Source: Pelosinus fermentans JBW45 (GTDB lineage Bacteria; Bacillota; Negativicutes; DSM-13327). Taken from it: a stretch of 64,000 nucleotides of DNA. The notes below the pieces were generated by a model. The model saw only the letters and a list, made by a program, of their open reading frames with translations, was not told the DNA's origin and ran no database searches. Where the stretch lies: contig NZ_CP010978.1 of assembly GCF_000271665.2 (NCBI RefSeq), positions 4,633,001 to 4,697,000 on the forward strand, in the 5' to 3' direction. Below are positions 24,799 through 33,827 of the stretch, piece after piece (position 1 is the stretch's first letter; each line of letters starts with the position of its first letter). Both the position numbers and the translations under genes were made by a program.

Positions 24799-25680
24799 AT
24801 GGACGTTAATTTTGAGCTGTATAAAGTGTTTTACTATGTTGCCAAGTACTTAAGTTTCTCAGCAGCTGCCAATGAATTATATATCTCTCAGTCAGCTGTC
24901 AGCCAGGCAATAAAACAATTGGAAGAAAAGCTGAATACAAAACTTTTTTTTCGCAGTACCAAACACGTACAATTATCAGAAGCAGGCAAACTTTTATTTA
25001 CCCATGTAGAGCAAGCCTTTCATTTTCTAAAAACAGGTGAACGCAGCATCAATGAAATGCATTCCTTAGAACAAGGAGAGCTAAAAATAGGTGCCAGTGA
25101 TACCATTTGCAAATACTACTTACTTCCTTATTTTAAACAATTTAACCTTCTGTATCCTAAAATCAAACTCAATATTACCAATCGCCCATCTCCTGTTTGT
25201 GTGGATTTATTAAAAAAAGGCTTAGTGGACATTAGTGTTGTTAATCTTGCCGCCGAAAAACTGTATCCGGGCATGACCATCAGCAAATGTAAAATGCTGC
25301 ATGATGTCTTTGTCGCCAGTCCTGCTTTTGCTCATCTGCAAAGTCTACGCCTGGTTCTTAAAGATATCGCTGCCTTACCCATTCTCACATTAGAAAAGAA
25401 TACAACGACAAGAACCTTCCTGGATTCTATGTTCGTCCAGCATAATCTCCCATTTGAGCCTGAGATTCAATTAGGCAGTGTGGACTTAATGATCGAACTG
25501 ACAAAAATCGGACTGGGGATCTCATTTATCAGCAAGGAATATATACAAAAAGAACTGGCCGACAATCAATTATTTACCCTTCCCCTCACCACTGATATAC
25601 CTCCGCGAGAGTTAGGGATTATGACTCATGATTATCTGCCAGTTCCACTTGCAGCACAGAAATTTATTGAATTGTTATAG
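24799..25680 (+). CDS. LysR-family transcriptional regulator
   Basis: 293 aa from the ATG after TAAGGAG; the frame is open further upstream through non-coding leader. Residues 1-62 are the winged helix-turn-helix (FSAAANELYISQSAVSQAIKQLE). Residues 88-293 are the periplasmic-binding-like effector domain (LKIGASDTICKYYLLPYF, VDISVVNL). It is divergent from purL across 213 bp, so it may regulate purL or itself, but the inducer cannot be read from sequence. Confidence 0.93.
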   Translation: MDVNFELYKVFYYVAKYLSFSAAANELYISQSAVSQAIKQLEEKLNTKLFFRSTKHVQLSEAGKLLFTHVEQAFHFLKTGERSINEMHSLEQGELKIGASDTICKYYLLPYFKQFNLLYPKIKLNITNRPSPVCVDLLKKGLVDISVVNLAAEKLYPGMTISKCKMLHDVFVASPAFAHLQSLRLVLKDIAALPILTLEKNTTTRTFLDSMFVQHNLPFEPEIQLGSVDLMIELTKIGLGISFISKEYIQKELADNQLFTLPLTTDIPPRELGIMTHDYLPVPLAAQKFIELL

Positions 25681-25715
25681 TGACATAGCAACCACTAAAG
25701 ATTTACACCTTGCAT

Positions 25716-25790
25716 AGGTCACTGGTATATGACATTAAAAGCGTAGGTTAAGTAGCACGGCGAAGCGTTAATGTCATATACCAGTGGCCT
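25716..25790. terminator. Long inverted repeat between lysR and speD
   Basis: Two 23-base arms (AGGTCACTGGTATATGACATT and its complement, one G-T pair) enclose a 29-base loop. It lies between two convergent genes and would fold on either strand. No long T-run follows, so it may be a two-way terminator or a small foldback element. Confidence 0.6.
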
Positions 25791-25824
25791 CACTATAGAG
25801 CTTCTTTAATGGATCATTAAGACT

Positions 25825-26637
25825 TCACTTCACTTTAGGAATATTACGACCAGCATAGATTTCTGACATTTCTTTTTTCAAGCGCTGTTTGATCTTCTTC
25901 TTCTCACCAGGCAGAAGTTCACCTTTGGCTGTACCAAACAAATAATTATCCAAATCAAATTCTTTTAAGATCATTTTCGTATGGAAAATATTTTCCTGAT
26001 AGATATTCACGTCAAGCATCTGATATAACTCACGAGTATCGTGTGTAATATAATTTTGAATCGAATTAATTTTATGGTCAATATAAAACTTTTTCCCTGT
26101 AACATCGCGGGTAAACCCTCGTACTCGATAATCAATAATTGCAATATCAGAACTAAAGCTGTTAATAAGATAATTCAGTGCTTTTAGTGGTGAAATCTCT
26201 CCACAGGTAGAAACATCAATATCAGCGCGAAATGTACTAATCCCCTTATCAGGGTGACTTTCCGGATAGGTGTGTACGGTAATATGACTTTTATCTAAAT
26301 GGGCTACCACAGCATCGGACTTAATTTCTTGCAGATCGATCAGCTCCGGTGCCTCAACTGCCATTTTTCCTTCTGAAATCAGCATGGTTACACTAGAACC
26401 TTGAGGATCATAGTCCTGCTTTGCAATATTTAAGATGTTCGCACCAATCATAAAAGCGACTTCTGTTAAAATATTTGTAAGACGCTCCGCATTGTATTCT
26501 TCATCAATGTATTCAATGTAGGCTTGACGATGTTCCGGACTTTTCGCATAACATATATCATACATGTTGAAACTAAGTGTCTTGGTCAGGTTGTTAAATC
26601 CATACAATTTTAATTTTTTAATTGACTTTATTTCCAT
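25825..26637 (-). CDS. speD: S-adenosylmethionine decarboxylase proenzyme, E. coli type
   Basis: 270 aa. It makes decarboxylated SAM, the aminopropyl donor for spermidine. The length and the motif [14 protein letters not shown] mark the longer proteobacterial-type class; the Ser in [11 protein letters not shown] becomes the pyruvoyl group after self-cleavage. C119-type acid residue region [15 protein letters not shown] is present. No speE is adjacent, so the aminopropyl transferase must be elsewhere. Ribosome site AAGGAGAA precedes the ATG. Confidence 0.96.
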   Translation of the reverse strand: MEIKSIKKLKLYGFNNLTKTLSFNMYDICYAKSPEHRQAYIEYIDEEYNAERLTNILTEVAFMIGANILNIAKQDYDPQGSSVTMLISEGKMAVEAPELIDLQEIKSDAVVAHLDKSHITVHTYPESHPDKGISTFRADIDVSTCGEISPLKALNYLINSFSSDIAIIDYRVRGFTRDVTGKKFYIDHKINSIQNYITHDTRELYQMLDVNIYQENIFHTKMILKEFDLDNYLFGTAKGELLPGEKKKIKQRLKKEMSEIYAGRNIPKVK

Positions 26638-27018
26638 ATTTCTTCTCCTTACTTGTGTACAATTTCAAAGTCATGCCCTGAATCAGTACGGTATCATCGC
26701 CTGCTAGGAGCTTTGTTGCTTTGACACTTATCATGCTAAAGAATACTTCTTAGTCAAATGGAGTTTCACCACCTAACCTAAGTCCTACTTATCCGTCACA
26801 TTTAGCCCCTCTAGGGCTCCCACCTACTAAAAATAGGAGTCGTAGAGCGGCTTATTCATCGAATAAAATGTACTTCTAGTACTACATAATAGCCTACTTT
26901 TTTATTGCTGTAAATAGTATTTTTTCGAATCCCTCTGCGCTTATAAAATAAAGGAAAAAGGATGCAACTCTCCTATCTTTAGTATAGTGTTTTGTCAATA
27001 AAGTATTCTTAATAGCTA
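26638..27018. other. Gap upstream of speD with a foldback-like element
   Basis: No gene is seen in this stretch. Positions about 26780-26875 contain an element whose right end (GGAGTCGTAGAGCGGCTTATTCATCGAATAAA, given here as two joined parts around GTAGAGC) resembles the end of the foldback unit at 16372-16484; its internal arms AGCCCC-TCTA-GGGCT and CCTA-CTAAAAA-TAGG are short. The speD promoter should also be here. Confidence 0.45.
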
Positions 27019-27062
27019 TAAAAAAAGAACGCTACAACAAATTTTCATCTGCGAGAGTTCTT
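27019..27062 (-). terminator. Terminator of the YhcH-family gene
   Basis: On the minus strand AAGAAC pairs with GTTCTT, with an inner CAGAT-GAAA-ATTTG hairpin, followed by seven Ts. It lies 24 bp after the gene at 27087-27557. Confidence 0.7.
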
Positions 27063-27086
27063 CCTTTCATAGCTAGAAATTAATTA

Positions 27087-27557
27087 TTATAATGCAGAAA
27101 GGGCTACTTTTATCACTACCTTTTTAACTTTGGTCGCCGAGTGCAGCGTACAATTGGGCCGATGAACATCATTAGGGAAAAGCACGGCATATATCCCAGG
27201 TTTTAGCAGCAGTTCTACCTCTTGCTGTACCCCTTGATAAAAAATCAGATCTCTTAGAGTCAGTTCGTCCTGAAGGACTTCATATTCTGGAGATAGCGGA
27301 CTACACCCAATCATTTCTTCCCCCGAAACTACATACTGTATATCAATATACTTCTGATGGGCCTCTGGTTTTCTTTTCTCTTTAGGTTCCGTTTCATATT
27401 CTGAAACGGAGGCAAATATAGTATCCCCTTCAATATCATGCCGACCAACTGGCAAACTAGACAAATCGGTATTGATTAAATACAGCAAACCTCTTTGTAA
27501 GGCAGGAGACAAAGCAGCCTTCTCTTGTTCAAAATTTTTTAACTGTCCATAAATCAT
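27087..27557 (-). CDS. YhcH/YjgK/YiaL-family protein
   Basis: 156 aa, a single cupin-like beta barrel. Typical family motifs are EAHQKYIDIQYVVSGEE (the His and the Glu/Asp metal or sugar ligands), GIYAVLFPNDVHRP (second His) and KVVIKV at the end. Members include EbgC and sialic-acid-linked anomerase-like proteins, and bind sugars in some cases. No sugar operon is beside it here, so its substrate cannot be named. Ribosome site AAGGAGG, own terminator. Confidence 0.85.
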   Translation of the reverse strand: MIYGQLKNFEQEKAALSPALQRGLLYLINTDLSSLPVGRHDIEGDTIFASVSEYETEPKEKRKPEAHQKYIDIQYVVSGEEMIGCSPLSPEYEVLQDELTLRDLIFYQGVQQEVELLLKPGIYAVLFPNDVHRPNCTLHSATKVKKVVIKVALSAL

Positions 27558-27648
27558 GTTAGCATCCTCCTTTTTTTAAAACTCTATTTTATATCTATTC
27601 TTTATTTTTATTGCCTTTCCTCTGTCAATGAAGAGTTTTTAAAAATTT

Positions 27649-27716
27649 GAACCACAAAGACACAAAGGTCACAAAGGGGTGTGTGCCGCAGCAGCGGCAT
27701 TGTGCCTTTGTGGTTC
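27649..27716. repeat. Dispersed hairpin repeat, copy 1
   Basis: Starts GAACCACAAAGACACAAAGG and ends GTGCCTTTGTGGTTC, so the ends are inverted repeats; the centre has GCCGCAGCAGCGGC. Lies between the YhcH gene and panD, where it could stop transcription of panD. Confidence 0.9.
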
Positions 27717-27766
27717 ATAAATTCTATAAAAATAGAGGCAGTTTGCACTGCCTCTTGCACCTACTT

Positions 27767-28153
27767 TTAGTCAGCAATCTGTCCATGGATTTCTTTGCCG
27801 CGGATTTCCTTAACTTTATTATTCTCACCTACCATCACTACAGTAGGAGTAAAGTCTTTTGCTTCCTCTTCAGTCATCATCCCATAGGAAATAATGATGA
27901 CCTTATCATCAGGCTGTACTAAACGAGCTGCGGCCCCATTTAAACAAATGACTCCAGAATCTTTTTCTCCAACGATCACATAGGTTTCAAAACGATTACC
28001 ATTGTTATTATTTACAATTTGCACTTTTTCATTAGGCAGAATTCCTGAAGCTTCCAATAAGCTTTCATCAATGGTGATACTTCCCATATAATTAAGATTA
28101 GCCTCCGTCACCGTGGCACAATGAAGTTTGGCCTTTAAACATGTAATAAACAT
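27767..28153 (-). CDS. panD: Aspartate 1-decarboxylase proenzyme
   Basis: 128 aa. Makes beta-alanine for pantothenate. Self-cleavage occurs between Gly24 and Ser25 (YMGSIT), giving the pyruvoyl group on Ser25; Lys9, His11 and the NGAAAR segment (substrate pocket) are present. Last gene of the pan operon, 5 bp after panC, with GGAGGGA before the ATG. Confidence 0.97.
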   Translation of the reverse strand: MFITCLKAKLHCATVTEANLNYMGSITIDESLLEASGILPNEKVQIVNNNNGNRFETYVIVGEKDSGVICLNGAAARLVQPDDKVIIISYGMMTEEEAKDFTPTVVMVGENNKVKEIRGKEIHGQIAD

Positions 28154-28158
28154 AGAAA

Positions 28159-29004
28159 TTATCCCTCCAAAATGATGTTATCAATTAAACGAGTGCTGCC
28201 AATGCGCACGGCTAAGGCTAGAAGAGCTTTACCGACAATCTGGTCTATATTTTCTAATAGCGGATAACTGTGTATTTCTACATAATCAATCTGCGCCAGT
28301 TCTTCCAATTGGATGTTTGCTATCACCTGCTGCCTGATGGCTTCTACATTCATCTCACCGCTAGCAACAAGCTGCTTGGCCAGCTGCAAGCTACGAGACA
28401 GCACCAATGCCGCTCTGCGTTCTTTAACAGATAAGAAAGCATTCCGCGAACTCATGGCGAGTCCATCTTTTTCCCGCACAATAGGTACAATCGCAATGAC
28501 TACATTCATATTTAAATCAGAAGCCATACGCTGAAGCACCAACACCTGCTGGGCATCTTTTTGACCAAAAAAGGCTGCCTCAGGCTCAATGATATTAAGT
28601 AACTTAGCTACAACAGTTGCTACGCCACGAAAATGACCTGGCCGAGACAAACCGCATAGTTTCTGAGTAATGCCATCAACCTCTATAAAACTGCTATATC
28701 CCTTGGGATACATTTCTTGTACTTGGGGATGGAAAATGACATCCACTCCCGCAGTACCTGCTTGAACACTATCGCCAGTTAAGTCTCTTGGATACTTAGC
28801 ATAATCTTCATTAGGACCAAATTGGGTAGGATTCACAAAAATACTCACCACAACGACATCACACTGTTTTTTGGCCTGACGCATTAACGTAAGATGTCCT
28901 TCATGCAAGGAGCCCATGGTGGGTACTAAGCCAATTGACAAGCCTTTTGCTTTTACTTGCTTAACAAAAATCTTCATTTCCTCTATGGTTTCAATAATTC
29001 TCAT
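28159..29004 (-). CDS. panC: Pantothenate synthetase
   Basis: 281 aa. Joins pantoate and beta-alanine with ATP. N-terminal [15 protein letters not shown] holds the HIGH-type nucleotide motif; [18 protein letters not shown] and the KMSKS-like SSRNAFLS (about 185-190) complete the site. Between panB (29 bp upstream) and panD. Normal length. Confidence 0.97.
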   Translation of the reverse strand: MRIIETIEEMKIFVKQVKAKGLSIGLVPTMGSLHEGHLTLMRQAKKQCDVVVVSIFVNPTQFGPNEDYAKYPRDLTGDSVQAGTAGVDVIFHPQVQEMYPKGYSSFIEVDGITQKLCGLSRPGHFRGVATVVAKLLNIIEPEAAFFGQKDAQQVLVLQRMASDLNMNVVIAIVPIVREKDGLAMSSRNAFLSVKERRAALVLSRSLQLAKQLVASGEMNVEAIRQQVIANIQLEELAQIDYVEIHSYPLLENIDQIVGKALLALAVRIGSTRLIDNIILEG

Positions 29005-29033
29005 GATTTCATTCCCCTTCTTCCCTTGCTGCC

Positions 29034-29873
29034 TTAGTATAATTTTTCTAAGATGCCATCAGATATTTTAAAACTATGCTCCGCCGAAGGAAATATTTTT
29101 TCTGCCACTTCCTTTTTATAGTCGGCTACTGCTTGCGCTATTGCTACATGCAATGCAGCATATTGCTTCACAAATTTAGGAGCAAACCCAGGATATAAGC
29201 CGAGCAGATCATTGATGACCAATACCTGACCATCACAGTGCGCACCTGCGCCGATACCAATGGTTGGTATATTGAGTTGCTGAGTTACTTTTTGTGCTAG
29301 TAAGGCTGGCACACATTCTAGAACAACAGCAAAAGCTCCGTTTTCTTCTAGAATCTTGGCATCATTAAGCAGTTTTTGTGCTCCTTTTTCTTCTTTTCCC
29401 TGTACTTTAAAACCGCCCAAACTATGAACTGACTGGGGGGTTAAACCCAAATGTCCTACTACAGGAATCCCGGCAGCAACTATTTTCTTTACTGCTTCAG
29501 CAATTTCACTGCCGCCTTCTAATTTAACAGCTTGGGCACCTGTTTCTTTCATAATCCTGCCTGCATTGGCTATTGCCTGTTCTGTGGAAACCTGATAGGA
29601 CATAAAGGGCATATCTACAACTACCATTGCTTTTTTTGCCCCTCGGCATACTGCTTTTCCATGATGAATCATATCCTCCATCGTAACAGGCAGAGTCGAA
29701 TCATATCCCAATATCACATTTCCTAAAGAATCGCCTACTAATAGCATGTCAATCTGGGCATCATCAAGAAACTTTGCCGTAGAAAAATCATAAGCTGTTA
29801 GCATGGTAATGGCTTTTCCCTCTATTTTTCGCTGCTGAATCACTGTCGTTGTAATCTTTTCATTGCCACTCAT
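29034..29873 (-). CDS. panB: 3-methyl-2-oxobutanoate hydroxymethyltransferase
   Basis: 279 aa. Makes ketopantoate from ketoisovalerate and methylene-THF. The TIM barrel shows MLTAYDFSTAKFLD, LLVGDSLGNVILGYDSTLPVTM (Mg ligands Asp), VKLEGG, GHLGLTPQ and GIGAGAHCDGQVLV, all family hallmarks. The start lies 2 bp after the stop of the DUF2520 gene, so the two are coupled. Confidence 0.97.
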   Translation of the reverse strand: MSGNEKITTTVIQQRKIEGKAITMLTAYDFSTAKFLDDAQIDMLLVGDSLGNVILGYDSTLPVTMEDMIHHGKAVCRGAKKAMVVVDMPFMSYQVSTEQAIANAGRIMKETGAQAVKLEGGSEIAEAVKKIVAAGIPVVGHLGLTPQSVHSLGGFKVQGKEEKGAQKLLNDAKILEENGAFAVVLECVPALLAQKVTQQLNIPTIGIGAGAHCDGQVLVINDLLGLYPGFAPKFVKQYAALHVAIAQAVADYKKEVAEKIFPSAEHSFKISDGILEKLY

Positions 29874-29875
29874 GA

Positions 29876-30763
29876 TTATTTCCCCCTGTTATCACTTCTT
29901 ACTATTTCTTCTATGCTTGCAGCTTGTTCCTGATCAATTGTACCTTTCTCTAAGGCAATCTTCAGAGTATACATCCCAAGCTCCCGATATAAACTCTTAT
30001 CTCTTTCATTTTCCAAAGCCTCTAGGTGCGCCTTTACCGTAATACCATCTCCACGACTAATTGGGCCAGTCAGCCCTTGGACCACTCCCATTTCCTTTAT
30101 GTTCTGCAGGGTTCCTTCCAGCAACGGCAATAATGCGGCTAAAGCTTCCTCAGAAGATAAACCAAATTTTCCATACAGCCGACTTGCCCAGTGCATCAAG
30201 GAAACCGTGTAGTTCGATACAATGCAAGCAGCCCCATGATAAAAAGACTTATCTGTATCTAAAATATGAAAACTGGTTCCTCCTAGATCATTCACAATTT
30301 TTTCAGCTTGCTGTATGACCTGAACCTGTCCGCTTAAAGCAAAATATATGCCCGCTAACCTTTCACTAGTATGCTCTTTATTTGCAAAGGATTGCAGCGG
30401 ATGCATACAGCCAATCCAGGCTCCTTGCTCTTTTGCTGGCATGAGTACTTCCGCTGGCAGACATCCTGAAGTATGAAGCACTATTTGTCCTCTTTTAAAA
30501 CCATTCTCTCTGGCTATTTGTGCTGCCACTTCCCCAATACAACGATCAGGTGTTGTAATGAATAGTATCTCAGCATCTTGCATCAAATCGGCTGCTCTTA
30601 CACTCGCGTCTACTCCCAATTCCCTAGCCAGCTGACTTGCTGATTCTAGAGTGCTACTGACAATTCCAGATAATTGATACCCCCTATCAGATAATCCTCG
30701 TGCCAACACACTACCCACTTTTCCAGCTCCAACAATACCTACTTTCGGCTTTTGTACGTTCAT
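29876..30763 (-). CDS. Rossmann/DUF2520 protein, likely ketopantoate reductase
   Basis: 295 aa. Residues 7-120 are a Rossmann fold (VGIVGAGKVGSVLARGL, dinucleotide loop GAGKVGS; TTPDRCIGEVA). Residues 125-290 are the helical DUF2520 domain (HPLQSFANKEH, FYHGAACIVSNY, GPISRGDGITV). First gene of the pan operon and coupled to panB. The operon lacks panE; members of this family have been described as an alternative ketopantoate reductase (PanG), so that role fits here. The family call is firm, the enzyme role is inferred from context. Confidence 0.85.
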   Translation of the reverse strand: MNVQKPKVGIVGAGKVGSVLARGLSDRGYQLSGIVSSTLESASQLARELGVDASVRAADLMQDAEILFITTPDRCIGEVAAQIARENGFKRGQIVLHTSGCLPAEVLMPAKEQGAWIGCMHPLQSFANKEHTSERLAGIYFALSGQVQVIQQAEKIVNDLGGTSFHILDTDKSFYHGAACIVSNYTVSLMHWASRLYGKFGLSSEEALAALLPLLEGTLQNIKEMGVVQGLTGPISRGDGITVKAHLEALENERDKSLYRELGMYTLKIALEKGTIDQEQAASIEEIVRSDNRGK

Positions 30764-31255
30764 ATTTCCTCCATTTACCTAGGGTGTGTCTTCAAAACTA
30801 TCAAAACGTTCACTGGCGGCGCTTTTTGCACCATACTAACAGGCAAAGGATGAGACTTTCCAAGAGACTACTTGGCAGCCCCAAAGGAAAAGAAAATATA
30901 AAAAAGCCTTCCGGAGCTTGTCCGAAAGGCATACTTTTCCCATGCAACCTCCCGTCTCAGTCCATTAAAAGATCTAAGCGGCTATAATTCGATATGAAAC
31001 TGTGGAATACTATAGCAACAAGTCCTTTTTACAGTATGGTTCATAACTGATACCACCTAAAGAATACTTCGCCATTTTAACTACAAAACGATAATATCAT
31101 AAACCATAATAAAAACACAAGGATTTTATATGACAAACTCATTACTTTTAACTTATATGATTATGTTTTATTGACAAGTATACATAACTGAAAATCTTCG
31201 AATAAGATATACAAACGATCGAACCTACTATAAAATATATTTAGGAGGTGTTCTT
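30764..31255. other. Gap between pan operon and DUF4870 gene
   Basis: No protein gene is visible. It holds an intrinsic terminator on the minus strand at 30900-30930, a leader segment CATCCTTTGCCTGTT (minus, about 30840-30860) shared with two other loci, and an AGGGTGTGTCTTC sequence at 30780 that resembles the tip of some insertion sequences, without a partner. The rest is AT-rich promoter-like DNA. Confidence 0.5.
30900..30930 (-). terminator. Terminator in the pan operon leader, possible sRNA or attenuator end
   Basis: On the minus strand GCCTTTCGGA and TCCGGAAGGC fold around CAAGC and are followed by six Ts. It sits 137 bp before the first pan gene, so it would end a short RNA (about 30930-31030) or act as an attenuator. 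The upstream RNA has a further weak stem (GGTTGCAT/GTATGCC). It matches no riboswitch class I know. Confidence 0.65.
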
Positions 31256-31606
31256 ATGAACGAAATAACAGGAGAACAAAAACTCTTAGCTATTTTAGCC
31301 CATATATCCTATTTCCTAGGAGGATTGGGCTTTATTATTGCACCATTAGTCATCTTCTTATTAAAAAAAGACGACGCTTTCGTCTTTCATCATGCAAAAC
31401 AGGCTCTCGTTGCCCATTTGAGCATACTGGCTGCGTCCTTCATTGTTAGTTCCTTATGCATATTAATAATTGGTGTCTTTCTGCTTCCTATCGTAGGTCT
31501 TTTGTGGCTTATTCTGCTCGTAACATCTATTATTGCAGCAAGTAAAGCTTTTTATGGTGAATCCTATCAATACCCTTTTATCCAAAATCTGATCAATAGA
31601 TTCTAA
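31256..31606 (+). CDS. DUF4870 membrane protein
   Basis: 116 aa with three to four membrane segments (about 20-38, 58-78, 78-100). The HISYFLGGLGFIIAPLVIFLLKKDD start and FHHAKQALVAHLS segment are typical of DUF4870. The function of the family is unknown. Strong TAGGAGG site. It is 29 bp ahead of the YitT gene on the same strand. Confidence 0.85.
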   Translation: MNEITGEQKLLAILAHISYFLGGLGFIIAPLVIFLLKKDDAFVFHHAKQALVAHLSILAASFIVSSLCILIIGVFLLPIVGLLWLILLVTSIIAASKAFYGESYQYPFIQNLINRF

Positions 31607-31635
31607 GTCTTTCATTTTATACTAGGAGGAACTAC

Positions 31636-32487
31636 ATGCGTTATAAAATTTATCAGTATCTTTCTGTTGGTATTGGCTGCCTGGTAAGCGCTGTTGCAAT
31701 CAATAGTTTTCTCGTACCTCACCACTTGTTAAGCGGCGGAGTAAGCGGGTTAGCCATTATCTTTTATTATCTAGCTGGCTGGCCCATTGGTCTGCAAATC
31801 TTTGTAATGAATCTCCCCCTCTTCTATGCTGCTTATCGGCTCATTGGAAAAGAATATTTTTTAAAGACCATTTATGGAGCAGTACTTTTTTCCTTCTTTG
31901 TAGATGCAACGGACTACTTGTCAAATTTTATGGTCGTGGATGATCCGATCCTCTCAGCCATTACTGGCGGTATTGTTACAGGCATTGGCTCAGGTCTTAT
32001 ATTTAAGGCCAATGGCAGCGGCGGAGGGCTTGATGTCGTTTCCAGCATCCTAAAAAAATACTATTCTTTGAATGTAGGTATTGCCTCTTTTTCGGTTAAC
32101 TGTGTAATTATGGTGATTGCTGCCATTCTCTTCGGCATTAAACTTGCGATATTAACCCTTATTTCCATGTTCATTGCAGCCAATATTACGGATAATGTGG
32201 TGGAAGGATTTAACCGTAAGAAAACCGTGTATATCGTCTCTTATAAAACCGATGAGATTATTAAAGTCATTTTGAAAGAGGTAGGGCGAGGCGCAACGAT
32301 CCTCCATGGAGAAGGTGCCTTTACCCGCCAAGAAAAACAAGTGATTTTTGTAGTCGTAAGTTTGACCCAAATTGGCCAGATTAAACTTCTCATCCAAGAT
32401 GTAGATCCCAACGCCTTTATGATCGTTCAAGATGCTGTAGAAGTTCTAGGGAGAGGTTTCACACTGCCTGGAACCAAGCAACTATAA
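31636..32487 (+). CDS. YitT-family membrane protein
   Basis: 283 aa. Five to six membrane helices in residues 8-180 (FLVPHHLLSGGVSGLAII, GIVTGIGSGLIFKANGSGGGLDVV) followed by a cytoplasmic DUF2179 domain at about 215-280 (GRGATILHGEGAFTRQEKQVIFVVVS). This is the standard YitT layout; transported solute is unknown. Likely co-transcribed with the DUF4870 gene. Confidence 0.92.
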   Translation: MRYKIYQYLSVGIGCLVSAVAINSFLVPHHLLSGGVSGLAIIFYYLAGWPIGLQIFVMNLPLFYAAYRLIGKEYFLKTIYGAVLFSFFVDATDYLSNFMVVDDPILSAITGGIVTGIGSGLIFKANGSGGGLDVVSSILKKYYSLNVGIASFSVNCVIMVIAAILFGIKLAILTLISMFIAANITDNVVEGFNRKKTVYIVSYKTDEIIKVILKEVGRGATILHGEGAFTRQEKQVIFVVVSLTQIGQIKLLIQDVDPNAFMIVQDAVEVLGRGFTLPGTKQL

Positions 32488-32501
32488 AAACGAATTGAAA
32501 T

Positions 32502-32588
32502 GAACCGCAGAGGCGCAGAGAACACAGAGAAAAAATAATTAATAGCGTTAGAAAATACCCCTCAGCGCACTCTGCGTCTCTGCGGTTC
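32502..32588. repeat. Dispersed hairpin repeat, copy 2 (variant)
   Basis: Variant ends GAACCGCAGAGGCGCAGAG and CTCTGCGTCTCTGCGGTTC. Pairing is kept although bases differ from the CACAAAG form, which means compensatory change. Lies between yitT and its terminator. Confidence 0.85.
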
Positions 32589-32621
32589 ATAAAATTTTGT
32601 ATTTTTCCATACAAAACTATG

Positions 32622-32659
32622 CTAAAAGGCTACTCTATACTGACAGAGTAGCCTTTTAG
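32622..32659. terminator. Two-way terminator between yitT and ribU-like gene
   Basis: CTAAAAGGCTACTCT and AGAGTAGCCTTTTAG form a 15-bp stem with an 8-base loop and AT-rich tails both sides, between convergent genes. Confidence 0.85.
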
Positions 32660-32686
32660 TATTTTATTCGATGGCCAAAGCCATGC

Positions 32687-33274
32687 TTATCTTTCGCATA
32701 ATACAGGGAAAAGCTTCTTGTAAATCATCAATGTAAGAAGAGACATGGCAATTCCTTTTATCATATTAAAAGGTGCAATCCCCAGGGCAATGAAGGATTT
32801 TAAATCAACAATCTGGGGATTTGCGATTGTTCCTAAATTAATAATTTGCTCTAAGGGAAAATGCAGCACAGCTTGATATAAAGGCAACAGAATAAAATAA
32901 TTCAGCAAAGACGCTGAAAACATCATAGAGAGGGTTCCAATAAGGAGAGAAACCACAGCCCCCGTAGGGCTCTTATGGCGCCGATACAAATAGCTCGCCG
33001 GCAGAATAAAAGCCACTCCCACCAAGAAATTAGCAATCTCCCCAATTCCCATTGTCTGCGTATTCGCAGCATGTAATACGTTTTTAATTAATTCAATAGC
33101 AACCCCTGCCATAGGTCCAAGTACAAAGGCTCCAATAATCGCAGGCAATTCACTGGCATCTAATTTTAAAAAACTAGGCATCATCGGCAACGGCACTTCA
33201 AAAAACATCAAGATTACAGCAATTGCTGATAAAATCCCAATTTTAGTAATATATCGCGTATTAGCAGAAATCAT
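32687..33274 (-). CDS. ribU: ECF transporter riboflavin-binding S component
   Basis: 195 aa from the ATG behind AGGGGGA. Six membrane segments; the N-terminus has GILSAIAVILMFFEVPLP and LKLDASELPAIIGAFVLGP, typical of RibU, the riboflavin-specific S subunit that works with a shared EcfAAT module (not in this window). The FMN riboswitch upstream supports riboflavin as substrate. The leader also holds a terminator and a dispersed repeat. Confidence 0.9.
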   Translation of the reverse strand: MISANTRYITKIGILSAIAVILMFFEVPLPMMPSFLKLDASELPAIIGAFVLGPMAGVAIELIKNVLHAANTQTMGIGEIANFLVGVAFILPASYLYRRHKSPTGAVVSLLIGTLSMMFSASLLNYFILLPLYQAVLHFPLEQIINLGTIANPQIVDLKSFIALGIAPFNMIKGIAMSLLTLMIYKKLFPVLCER

Positions 33275-33364
33275 GTCCAATCCCCCTATAAAAGTAATCG
33301 TTAAAATCAACTTATACAAATAAGAAAAATGCTACGCATCCTTTAAAACAGATAAAACATAATC

Positions 33365-33460
33365 GAACCACAAAGACGCAAAGGACACAAAGGGTTTTAT
33401 TTATATTTTTTTGCGCACTCCTTTGTGTGTCGCATCAGCGACATTGTGCCTTTGTGGTTC
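33365..33460. repeat. Dispersed hairpin repeat, copy 3, inside the ribU leader
   Basis: GAACCACAAAGACGCAAAGG to CCTTTGTGGTTC with central CGCATCAGCG. It lies between the riboswitch terminator and ribU, so every ribU transcript must pass it. Upstream flank CTACGCATCCTTTAAAAC is shared with other copies. Confidence 0.9.
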
Positions 33461-33509
33461 ATAAAATCTCATTTTTTTCCACTATTAAACTCTATTTTCT
33501 CTACTTATC

Positions 33510-33541
33510 AAAAAAAATCCCCGAAATGTCTTCGGGGATTT
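33510..33541 (-). terminator. Riboswitch-controlled terminator of ribU
   Basis: AAATCCCCGAA and TTCGGGGATTT with a 5-base loop, followed on the minus strand by a run of eight Ts. It sits 100 bases after the FMN aptamer and is its likely expression platform. Confidence 0.88.
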
Positions 33542-33641
33542 AATCACTACATGCAAACACATCTTTAATGTCGGCTTACTAAGCCCATACACGGATGTAT
33601 CTCCAGAAAGTTAAACTTTCCGTTATACATACAATGTGCTG

Positions 33642-33768
33642 CTTTCTCTTCTTACATCCAGACTATACTGTCGGCTTTGGAATTACACCAAATCTGCCTT
33701 ACGGCTCGTGGGCTTGCAGAATCTGCTTACCACCGGTCGGGAATTTAACCCTGCCCTGAAGATATTTC
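33642..33768 (-). promoter_or_regulatory. FMN riboswitch (RFN element)
   Basis: On the minus strand the conserved parts appear in order: TTCAGGGCAGGGT, ATTCCCGACCGG, GCCCACGAGCC, GATTTGGTG, ATTCCAAAGCCGACAGT and AGTCTGGATG, with the closing stem TATCTTC/GAAGA. This matches the FMN aptamer consensus closely. Binding of FMN should favour the terminator at 33510-33541 and switch ribU off. Confidence 0.97.
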
Positions 33769-33791
33769 AATTTATTTAATTTTAGCCCCAG

Positions 33792-33806
33792 AGATAATCA
33801 TTATCA
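33792..33806. promoter_or_regulatory. Fur-like box in the ribU 5' region
   Basis: AGATAATCATTATCA fits the 7-1-7 Fur consensus TGATAATnATTATCA with a single mismatch. It lies 22 bases downstream of the -10 of the ribU promoter and just before the FMN aptamer, where a bound repressor would block elongation or initiation. Confidence 0.6.
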
Positions 33807-33827
33807 CCGAGTGATGATGATGGATTC

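Noticed and set aside
30780-30800. AGGGTGTGTCTTC as an insertion-sequence end
   Set aside because: No matching inverted end and no transposase fragment were found within the gap.
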